Source: Cyclobacteriaceae bacterium (GTDB taxonomy: Bacteria > Bacteroidota > Bacteroidia > Cytophagales > Cyclobacteriaceae). Taken from it: DNA of 55,830 nucleotides. Within the stretch, counting starts at the first letter, position 1, and every line of letters starts with the position of its first letter. The notes beneath the pieces are model-generated. The model ran no database searches and had not been told where the DNA came from. It saw nothing but the letters and a program-made list of their open reading frames with translations. Shown here in pieces: positions 47,510 to 54,704 of this stretch. Both the position numbers and the translations under genes were made by a program. Location: the NCBI GenBank assembly GCA_019638285.1, contig JAHBUB010000021.1, positions 1-55,830 on the forward strand, written 5' to 3'.

Positions 47510-47564
47510 AAGGTCTCGTGGCCGCTTGCCAGCCGAAGCATAAGCGAAGGCTGGAGTGGCTAGG
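47510..47564 (+). pseudogene. 5' fragment of tRNA-Cys split by a 30-base palindromic insertion
   Basis: The bases AAGGTCTCGTGGCCG (47510-47524) and AGTGGCTAGG (47555-47564) together repeat the first 23 bases of the tRNA-Cys at 47598, plus two bases before it. Between them lies a 30-base insert (47525-47554) containing CCAGCC and GGCTGG as inverted arms. Past 47564 the likeness ends, so the copy covers the acceptor 5' strand and D arm only and cannot make a tRNA. Confidence 0.75.
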
Positions 47565-47597
47565 ACTAAAAAGTGAAAGAATAGCTTAATAATTTAA

Positions 47598-47668
47598 GGT
47601 CTCGTGGCCGAGTGGCTAGGCAGAGCTCTGCAAAAGCTCCTACAGCGGTTCGAATCCGCTCGAGACCT
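47598..47668 (+). tRNA. tRNA-Cys (anticodon GCA)
   Basis: A full cloverleaf. The acceptor stem is GGTCTCG/CGAGACC, with discriminator T as usual for Cys. The D stem is GCC/GGC, the anticodon stem GAGCT/AGCTC with loop CTGCAAA (anticodon at 47630-47632), and the T arm AGCGG-TTCGAAT-CCGCT. The CCA end is not encoded. A terminator follows. A broken copy of the 5' part lies 88 bases upstream. Confidence 0.96.
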
Positions 47669-47672
47669 CTTC

Positions 47673-47709
47673 AAACCCCATAAAATAGGTCGTTTTATGG
47701 GGTTTTCTG
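47673..47709 (+). terminator. Rho-independent terminator of tRNA-Cys
   Basis: Perfect 13-base arms AAACCCCATAAAA (47673-47685) and TTTTATGGGGTTT (47693-47705) with a 7-base loop, then a short T-rich run. It begins 5 bases after the tRNA. Confidence 0.88.
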
Positions 47710-47713
47710 TTTT

Positions 47714-47734
47714 ATTAGTACACCATTAGTACAC
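47714..47734. repeat. Tandem direct repeat ATTAGTACAC downstream of tRNA-Cys
   Basis: Two perfect copies of ATTAGTACAC, at 47714-47723 and 47725-47734, one base apart. They sit directly after the tRNA terminator, a place where integrase core or arm sites are often found. No integrase is present. Confidence 0.6.
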
Positions 47735-48522
47735 TTTTCCGGATTCACCCATTATTTAGAATTGCCGATGAGAAATACCCACTATTAGCGCGGAAGTTAC
47801 TCTGTGCTTAGCCCAGGGCGTGCCCCTGCGGGTCGGGCTATCCGCTCCCAAGTCCGGCCTCGCACCAGTCCCCCGCACTTCGGGCTTTCCGCTCCCGGTC
47901 ACTATCGGGAATCCGTCGACTCCCCAACCTGAAACCTTTAACCTGTAATCTTTTACCACTTTCCCGCAGTGTCTCCTTTAGGGCCGCTGAGAGTTGTTCA
48001 TATTGGTGTGGAAGTCACTGAGGAGAAATAGGATTAAAGCGAGTAAATTATATTTTCCTTTGGGTTGCTTTACCCATCTGGGTTATAAACATTTCTCAAT
48101 AGCCCCTATTTTGCCATTCTATAAGGATACCCCTATACATTTTAGGGATATCCTGATGACAAAATGTCTGAATAGACAAATTTGCTTTAACTAATAATTA
48201 TTGCTCACGCTATCAATCCATATATCCGATGTAATATTTATATCAACTTATGTCGAGAATATCCCTGGGACCCAGATTCATGGTGTCTGCTGACCCATGG
48301 TTAAGAGATTGGTTAGCCGGGTAAAACATCAATTTTTACTCTAGATTGAGTATTCTTAAGTTTTCACCTAGGGGTTACAAAGAAAAAATCAATTAATCAT
48401 TGAATTCTCAGCGATTTTGTCAGATGTAAGGAAAAACCACAATCAAGGAAAGTAAGTATAATTCAGTATGTTATATTTATCCTATTAGGTAAAATCTATT
48501 TTAATTGGCTTTAAGGGATAAT
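47735..48522. other. Non-coding region with GC-rich repeats downstream of tRNA-Cys
   Basis: About 790 bases without a believable gene. The part at about 47810-47930 is clearly richer in G and C than its surroundings, and the rest is AT-rich. Short open frames here (47756-47959 minus, 47994-48194 plus) have no domain, no plausible start context and odd composition. It may be a remnant of an integrated element or a non-coding repeat family of this genome. Confidence 0.5.
47834..47896. repeat. Imperfect 16-base direct repeat pair in the GC-rich patch
   Basis: CGGGCTATCCGCTCCC (47834-47849) and CGGGCTTTCCGCTCCC (47881-47896) differ at one base and are 47 bases apart. I remember similar fragments from intergenic DNA of other Bacteroidota, often near RNA genes, but cannot verify this here. 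Confidence 0.6.
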
Positions 48523-50226
48523 ATGACTTTTGGGATATTCTTATGCTTGGTATTGATAGGTACTTTAGCACATCAGAGAAGTCTTGCTCAAAACCTGGAA
48601 TCCATCGGTAGGGCGAAACCAGTGACTATTTCAGGTGGACTGTCAGCCAGTCAGATATTTTACACAGCGGATGGGATAGAAAGCAGAAGGGATCCCTATT
48701 CCTATTTCCTTACAGGCAATTTGAACCTCGCTTTGTATGGCTGGAGTGTTCCGTTGTCATTTGCGCTGTCCAATCAAAACCGATCATTTCAACAGCCTTT
48801 TAACCAGTTTGGTTTGCACCCAACTTATAAATGGGTGACAGGTCATTTTGGTTATGCCAACATGAGCTTTTCTCCGTATACGCTTTCTGGACATATTTTC
48901 AGAGGGGCAGGAGTGGAGTTGGTTCCTGGTAAATTTCACTTTAGTGCCATGGTTGGCCAATTGCAAAGAGCGGTACCTATGGACACGATACGCAATACTG
49001 TACCTGCCTTTGAAAGGAATGGTTTTGGGTTTAAAACGGGATACAGAGAGCGTGGGGACTTTGCTGAGTTATCCGTTTTTCATGGTGAAGATGATGTTAA
49101 CTCCCTGAATATTTTACCAGAGGATAATTCCTTATTACCTGAAGAGAACCTTGCCATCGGTTTGTCATTAGGTAAAACAATTTTAGAGAAGTTCAGTGTT
49201 CAATTGGACTATGGAAGTAGTGCCATTACCCGGGATGTTCGCGATGAGCGTGGAAATGACCGAACTCCCTTCTCTTCACTTGGTGGATTATTTACCCCTC
49301 GCACATCTACCTCGTATTATAATGCTTACAAACTAGGAGCTAATTATAATGGTTCGTCCTACTCGTTGGGTGTGGGCTACGAACGGATTGATCCCGGATA
49401 TCGGACCCATGGCGCCTACTATTTCAATAATGATCTGGTCAACTATACTGTTAACGGAACTACTTCATTTTTAGATAACAAATTGAGTGTGAGTGCCAAT
49501 GTAGGTATTCAAAATGATAACCTAGATGGAACAAAAATAAGTACGATGCAAAGGTTTGTGGGCGCTGTTAATGCTGCTTACGCTCCAACCGACAGGCTTT
49601 CCTTTTCCTCTTCCTATTCCAACTTCCAGTCATTTACCAATATAAGATCGCAATTTGTTGATATCAATCAGCTCACTCCTTATGATAATCTGGACACGTT
49701 AAAGTTCACTCAGATCACACAGAGTATTAACGTAGGCGGAAACTACAGCCTCAAAGCAACAAAGGAACAACGTCAGTTTATTTTTGTCAACGTTTCGATT
49801 CAAGATGCGGCAGAAAAACAAAGTCAGGTTACAGAAAACAGTGGTTCCCAGTTTTACAATATAAACTCTTCCTACTCACTGAGTTTTATACCCACCAACC
49901 TGACCCTCTCCTTTTCCTATAATATCAATCAAAATAAAATCCCAAACATGGATTTGTTCACTCATGGTCCCACTGCCTCTGTGAACAAGGCACTTATGGA
50001 GAGGAAACTAAGGCTTACACTAAGTACATCCTATAACTCCACATCTTTGGAGGGGAAAAATCAGAACAGTGTCACGAACATTCGAAGCAACGTTTCCTAC
50101 CTGATGGCCAAGAAACACAATTTTGGATTGAGTATGATGATGGTCAATCGCAATACAAGAATTGAATCGGGGCCAACTGGTTTTACGGAATATACAGGTA
50201 CACTCAGTTATAGCTATTCCTTTTAG
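48523..50226 (+). CDS. Exported beta-barrel-like protein, first gene of a surface operon
   Basis: A 567-residue protein. The start ATG at 48523 gives the signal peptide TFGIFLCLVLIGTLAHQRSLAQ; the open frame runs further to a TTG. The body is made of alternating polar and aromatic residues with many Ser, Thr, Tyr and Asn (LSVSANVGIQNDNLDG; LSFSSSYSNFQSF), as in an outer-membrane beta-barrel, and ends in an aromatic strand (GTLSYSYSF). A terminal Phe is typical for barrel insertion. No named family was recognised. The next gene follows after 3 bases. Confidence 0.85.
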   Translation: MTFGIFLCLVLIGTLAHQRSLAQNLESIGRAKPVTISGGLSASQIFYTADGIESRRDPYSYFLTGNLNLALYGWSVPLSFALSNQNRSFQQPFNQFGLHPTYKWVTGHFGYANMSFSPYTLSGHIFRGAGVELVPGKFHFSAMVGQLQRAVPMDTIRNTVPAFERNGFGFKTGYRERGDFAELSVFHGEDDVNSLNILPEDNSLLPEENLAIGLSLGKTILEKFSVQLDYGSSAITRDVRDERGNDRTPFSSLGGLFTPRTSTSYYNAYKLGANYNGSSYSLGVGYERIDPGYRTHGAYYFNNDLVNYTVNGTTSFLDNKLSVSANVGIQNDNLDGTKISTMQRFVGAVNAAYAPTDRLSFSSSYSNFQSFTNIRSQFVDINQLTPYDNLDTLKFTQITQSINVGGNYSLKATKEQRQFIFVNVSIQDAAEKQSQVTENSGSQFYNINSSYSLSFIPTNLTLSFSYNINQNKIPNMDLFTHGPTASVNKALMERKLRLTLSTSYNSTSLEGKNQNSVTNIRSNVSYLMAKKHNFGLSMMMVNRNTRIESGPTGFTEYTGTLSYSYSF

Positions 50227-50229
50227 TAA

Positions 50230-52320
50230 ATGAAGAAAGTAAAGACGATAAAGATTTTAATAAACTGCCTTGCGGTAGTACTACTTTTTTCATTTGATTA
50301 TGTCTCAGCACAAATTGATACAATTCAAAATCAAATAAAAGTATTGGCTCGACCCTCACTTGATTCTATTGTTTTGCGATGGGCACCGGTAAATGTTGAT
50401 GCCTGGATAAAAGGAAGTAGAGATGGATATGAAGTGGATCGTTACACATTGGTTCGTGATGGAAAAATTGTTAATCCTCCTGAAAAGAAACAATTAGCTG
50501 GCTTGATGAAACCGTGGCCAGAAGAACAATGGGAACGATTGGTCAATCAAAATAAATATGCAGCCATAGCTGCTCAGGCATTGTTTGGAAGCGAGTTTGA
50601 GCTGACCACAGAAGGGACGGATGTTTTTCAAATTGTAAACAAAGTGCAGGAGAATGAAATGCGGTTTTCTTTCGCTTTGTACGCAGCAGATCTTTCTGTC
50701 CCGGTTTCATTGGCTTTAGGGCTGCGTTTTACCGATAAAGATGTGCGACAAGGAGAAAAATACCTCTACCGGGTGCTGTCTATCCACGAGGGAGATACAA
50801 TATATGGTAGTGTGTTTCAAGGGCCAGAAGAATATGTGCTTCCTGCACCTATGGATTTTATAGCAGAATTCGAAGGTTCCATTGTGTCACTAAAGTGGGA
50901 TCAATCTTATCACCGTGGAATTTATACTGCCTATGTGGTGGAACGGTCTGCAGATGGTGGGAGGTTTATGCCTATTACTGAGGATGCGATGGTCACGCTG
51001 AGCAACGAGGATCAACCAGAATCCAGGTATCAATATGCCACTGACTCTCTTCCGGATGGTAATAAGGAATATGCTTATCGGGTGCGTGGCCTAACCCCAT
51101 TTGGTGAGATAGGGCCTCCTACAGAGCCGGTATCAGGCATAAGTACAGCTACTATAACGGATGTTCCTTACATCCGTAGCGATGAAAGCCCGGACAATAC
51201 AGTCATTAATCTTAATTGGGAGTTTCCGGCAGTCTCTGAGTCAGGGTTGAAAGGGTTTGAGGTACGCAGGAGTTCATCACCCAAAGACAGACCTATTACA
51301 ATTAACAAAGAAATTATTGCATCTGCACTTCGAACTTTTCAGGATGAAGCTCCTGAAAAAAATAATTACTATCAGGTGGTAGCCATTGCTTTATCTGGTG
51401 AAGAGTTCAAATCACCCATTCATCTGGTACAACTGATTGACAGTATTCCACCCTTGGCACCTGTAGGCATGAGTGGAAAAGTAGACGAGCGTGGACGTGT
51501 TTCATTTTCATGGAAACCGAACGAAGAACTAGATATGTATGGATACAGGATTTATCGAAGCAACAACCCAAATGCGGAATTCTCCCAGGTCACTATTGAG
51601 CCCATTGCCAATAACAGTTTTGTGGATAGCATAAACCTTAAAACATTGGATAGACACATTTACTATCAAGTCATGGCGATTGACAAAAGTCAAAACCATT
51701 CGAAATTGTCGGAAGTATTGGCGCTGGAAATCCCAGATCAAGTGCCTCCTGTTTCACCGGTTTTTCTTCCGGTTACTTCCAATAAAGAAGTCGTGGAATT
51801 GCAATGGTTGCCCAGTAGCAGTGATGATGTGAAAAGTTATGACATCTACCTGCAAAAGCCAGGTGAGCAGGAGTGGAGGAAATTGAATTCAGTTCCGCGT
51901 ACTAAGGATAGCATTATCAGCTACAAAGTTACCAACCTTGAGGAAGGATTGAGAGTGAATTTCACTGTGCTTGCTGTCGATCAGTCAGGTTTGGAAAGTA
52001 CACCCGCAACCCCGGTAAGTGCGGCAAGGTTAATCAGTGCAGTGAAGCCACCTGTGCAAATCGCTGAACCGGAAATAGACCGGACGGCTAAAAACATCCG
52101 TCTAAAATGGAACTATGAACAAAATGGTGTTTATAAATATCAAATCTACCGAGCGAAAGAGAACGACACCATCCGGCTTTATAAAACGATTGAAGGCACG
52201 ACAAATGATTTTAACGACAAAGAACTTGTGATGAATTCAGTGTACACCTATCAGGTGGTGGCTGTTTTTTCATCCGGGGCAAGGTCTGCTTTTAGTGAAA
52301 AAATTATAGTGAATTATTAA
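50230..52320 (+). CDS. Exported protein with several FN3-like domains
   Basis: A 696-residue protein with a signal peptide (about residues 1-28, ending FDYVSAQ). After an N-terminal region of about 200 residues with a WAPVNVDAWIKGSRDGYEV opening, the rest is a chain of fibronectin type III-like domains of about 95 residues. Their strand motifs are SLKWDQSYHRGIYTAYVVER, LNWEFPAVSESGLKGFEVRR, FSWKPNEELDMYGYRIYRSN, LQWLPSSSDDVKSYDIYLQ and LKWNYEQNGVYKYQIYRA. No C-terminal T9SS sorting domain is evident. It probably binds other surface proteins or polymers. It lies 3 bases from the barrel gene. Confidence 0.9.
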   Translation: MKKVKTIKILINCLAVVLLFSFDYVSAQIDTIQNQIKVLARPSLDSIVLRWAPVNVDAWIKGSRDGYEVDRYTLVRDGKIVNPPEKKQLAGLMKPWPEEQWERLVNQNKYAAIAAQALFGSEFELTTEGTDVFQIVNKVQENEMRFSFALYAADLSVPVSLALGLRFTDKDVRQGEKYLYRVLSIHEGDTIYGSVFQGPEEYVLPAPMDFIAEFEGSIVSLKWDQSYHRGIYTAYVVERSADGGRFMPITEDAMVTLSNEDQPESRYQYATDSLPDGNKEYAYRVRGLTPFGEIGPPTEPVSGISTATITDVPYIRSDESPDNTVINLNWEFPAVSESGLKGFEVRRSSSPKDRPITINKEIIASALRTFQDEAPEKNNYYQVVAIALSGEEFKSPIHLVQLIDSIPPLAPVGMSGKVDERGRVSFSWKPNEELDMYGYRIYRSNNPNAEFSQVTIEPIANNSFVDSINLKTLDRHIYYQVMAIDKSQNHSKLSEVLALEIPDQVPPVSPVFLPVTSNKEVVELQWLPSSSDDVKSYDIYLQKPGEQEWRKLNSVPRTKDSIISYKVTNLEEGLRVNFTVLAVDQSGLESTPATPVSAARLISAVKPPVQIAEPEIDRTAKNIRLKWNYEQNGVYKYQIYRAKENDTIRLYKTIEGTTNDFNDKELVMNSVYTYQVVAVFSSGARSAFSEKIIVNY

Positions 52321-52338
52321 TAACCTAAATGAAAGTAT

Positions 52339-53049
52339 ATGAATATAAAATATTTAGTTGTGTGCTTAGCCTCATGCATGGTGAAGCTTTCGGTTGCTCA
52401 AGAAGCTAGTGATAACCAATATCAGGGCACAATAATAAATTTGGATGGAACAGAAAGCCAGGGCGTTATTGAAGCCAACCTTCAATATCCATGGATAATT
52501 CAGAAACACATTCGTTTTTTTGATGCAAGTTTATTGGAGCAAGAAGAACGAGTAAAACTCAAGGATAAGCCTAAGCTTGATGCTAAAGATTTAGTGGGTT
52601 TTAGATTTGAGGATAAAGTATATGAATCTCACAAATATGCGGACTTATCCGCTCTTGGCCCTAAGGCTCTAGGGACTAATTATTTTTTTGAATTGGCTGT
52701 TGATGGCCCAATAAAACTCTACAAATTCTATGATTCGCCACCGACAGTAATGCAAGGAGACCCCGAAGCTATCTACGCTGAGTTAAGAAATAATCCCCAT
52801 TTGTATATTAAGAAAGGAGATGAAAAAATTGACTTCCTGTCAACCTCTAAATTGGAAAAGTTCATATCGGATTCACCTGAAGTATGGAATAAATATGAGA
52901 AAGGGGAGTATGGCAATAAGTTAGAGGGAGATGGTGGAAAAAAGTCAAGACTCGGTAAGTTGATCAATAAGGCAATGAATACCCCTTCTATCAATTCCTA
53001 TGTTTATGAGGTGGTCAGCGAGTACAATGCTCTAATGTCTAACAAATGA
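52339..53049 (+). CDS. Exported protein of unknown family
   Basis: A 236-residue protein with a signal peptide (NIKYLVVCLASCMVKLSVAQ). The mature part opens with a beta-rich stretch (YQGTIINLDGTESQGVIEAN) of the kind seen in small domains of Bacteroidota secreted proteins, then turns charged and helical toward the C terminus (KLEGDGGKKSRLGKLINKAM). No named family was recognised. Its stop overlaps the next ATG as ATGA, so the two proteins are probably made together and may interact. Confidence 0.85.
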   Translation: MNIKYLVVCLASCMVKLSVAQEASDNQYQGTIINLDGTESQGVIEANLQYPWIIQKHIRFFDASLLEQEERVKLKDKPKLDAKDLVGFRFEDKVYESHKYADLSALGPKALGTNYFFELAVDGPIKLYKFYDSPPTVMQGDPEAIYAELRNNPHLYIKKGDEKIDFLSTSKLEKFISDSPEVWNKYEKGEYGNKLEGDGGKKSRLGKLINKAMNTPSINSYVYEVVSEYNALMSNK

Positions 53050-54650
53050 AAACAACATTCATAATTGCGATTATCCTATTATTTGTAAGCACTACCAATG
53101 CCCAGAACATCAACTTTGAATCGCAGTCAACAACGCTTTATCGTTATCCACTTCACCCATTGGAAAAATCCCTTAAAACTTATTCAGCATCCATTCAGGA
53201 GTTGGGCTCCTTTCTTGATAAACTACAGAAGGATACACTGCTTGAACGAGCTATGGTTTTGCCTGGATTTGACAGAGTGAAGGCTGGGGGAGATGTTCAA
53301 ATAGAGTTGATCATGAATCCACTCTCAGTTACAAGCAAGGAATTAAAGGATGAGCCTCGAACCACCGAAAAGGACGGAGTAAAAACAACCTATCATCAGT
53401 ATTGGTATGAGATCGGTTATAACTTCCCTACGCGCATAAGGCTGCTGGCAAAAGGAGAGGTAATCACAGAGCAGGATCTACCAAGCTTTTACATTACTCA
53501 GTATTACCCTCAGAACCGAAATTCGCTTCCGGCTATTCAAAAGGAATATGACAATGACTTCTATTTTAAAAATGGACTTATAGCCAAGCGACTGGAGGAA
53601 AGAAAGCAGGAAATCAGAGACTGGCTGTTCAGCAACTATGGATATGGGTTTATCCATAGGTCAATAGATGTTGCTACCGTAAAAGACAAGAAGGGAGAGT
53701 ACCCTGATATATCAAAAGGATTGTCATTAATGCTGGCGGCTATTAAATCCACTCATCAAAAGAAAGACTACATCGATGAGGAGTTTAAGGACAAACTGAA
53801 TCAGGCGATTGTACTTTATGAGAAAGAGCTGAAAGAGTTTAGCCCTGATAAAAAAGCACGGATTAATGATAAAGTGAAAAATCTGCTCCACTTCAATATT
53901 GCCCTGGCGCAATACCTGATGCGTGACTTCGATGGAGCTGAGCACAGCTTGTCGTTAATGAATACAGATGTACGAGGTCTGCATTCAGATCCTTACCGGT
54001 TAAAAGAAGAAATACAGGATGCCCGAATGAGGCTTGCGGCCAACGGATTGATGAAAGGTGAATTGCCACCTCCACTGCCAAAACCTAAACCAGTTGAAGT
54101 GAGTGCTCCTAAGCCCTCCACCAATTATCGGGATTACATTGTGTTTGTCAACGGAGATACTGTGGATGTTCAGTTTGTAATGCCCTCGCGCGACCTGATG
54201 CCTTACGGTGATTCCTTATGGTTACAAAATCAGGTGATTGTACTAGAAGATGAAAAGACTATTGAGGTGCTGGCAAAAGATATCATGGCTTATTCTTTTC
54301 AGGGAATTGACCGTGAGACCTACAGCAAGGTTGTGGATACCAGTACCATGCCATTTACAATAGAATATAGGATGTGCCAACGTACCGCTACAGGAACGAT
54401 TTCATTGTATCGATGTCATGAAGTGGCCAGCAGCTTTAGCGACCCCAGTAAGAAATTCGTAAAAACAGTTCCCTACTATAAAAAAGGAGACAAGTTCGAA
54501 GTGGCTGTATTTGGAAACTTTAATAGAGGAGTTTCAAAACTGGTATCGGATTACCCTGAGCTATCAGAGAAGGTAAAAAACGGAGAGTTTATGGAGGGAG
54601 ACTTGGTAAAGGTGGTGAAGGAATATAATAATTGGAAGGGGAGTCAATAG
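53046..54650 (+). CDS. Exported protein of unknown family with a Pro-rich linker
   Basis: A 534-residue protein with a signal peptide (KTTFIIAIILLFVSTTNAQ). Residues about 20-330 are mixed beta and helical; a Pro-rich linker (LPPPLPKPKPVEVSAPKPS) lies near residue 340. The C-terminal domain of about 180 residues opens NYRDYIVFVNGDTVDVQFVM. This opening resembles the YQGTIINLDGTES start of the gene before it, so the two may share a domain; this is a weak likeness. No named family was recognised. The start overlaps the previous stop (ATGA). A palindrome overlaps its own stop. Confidence 0.85.
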   Translation: MKTTFIIAIILLFVSTTNAQNINFESQSTTLYRYPLHPLEKSLKTYSASIQELGSFLDKLQKDTLLERAMVLPGFDRVKAGGDVQIELIMNPLSVTSKELKDEPRTTEKDGVKTTYHQYWYEIGYNFPTRIRLLAKGEVITEQDLPSFYITQYYPQNRNSLPAIQKEYDNDFYFKNGLIAKRLEERKQEIRDWLFSNYGYGFIHRSIDVATVKDKKGEYPDISKGLSLMLAAIKSTHQKKDYIDEEFKDKLNQAIVLYEKELKEFSPDKKARINDKVKNLLHFNIALAQYLMRDFDGAEHSLSLMNTDVRGLHSDPYRLKEEIQDARMRLAANGLMKGELPPPLPKPKPVEVSAPKPSTNYRDYIVFVNGDTVDVQFVMPSRDLMPYGDSLWLQNQVIVLEDEKTIEVLAKDIMAYSFQGIDRETYSKVVDTSTMPFTIEYRMCQRTATGTISLYRCHEVASSFSDPSKKFVKTVPYYKKGDKFEVAVFGNFNRGVSKLVSDYPELSEKVKNGEFMEGDLVKVVKEYNNWKGSQ

Positions 54651-54683
54651 TCCATAGTTGGTTCGCGCCCTTCTATGGACTAT
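54647..54683. repeat. Inverted repeat overlapping the end of the fourth surface-operon gene
   Basis: Perfect 11-base arms ATAGTCCATAG (54647-54657) and CTATGGACTAT (54673-54683) with a 15-base loop. The first arm contains the TAG stop of the gene at 53046-54650. There is no U tract. It could weaken read-through into the next gene, protect mRNA, or be a mobile repeat. Confidence 0.75.
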
Positions 54684-54704
54684 AGACTATCGACCATTAT
54701 TACA

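Noticed and set aside
47756-47959. Minus-strand open frame in the GC-rich patch downstream of tRNA-Cys
   Set aside because: Its composition (many Gly, Arg and Pro) comes from the repeat sequence, there is no family likeness, and it spans the 16-base repeats.
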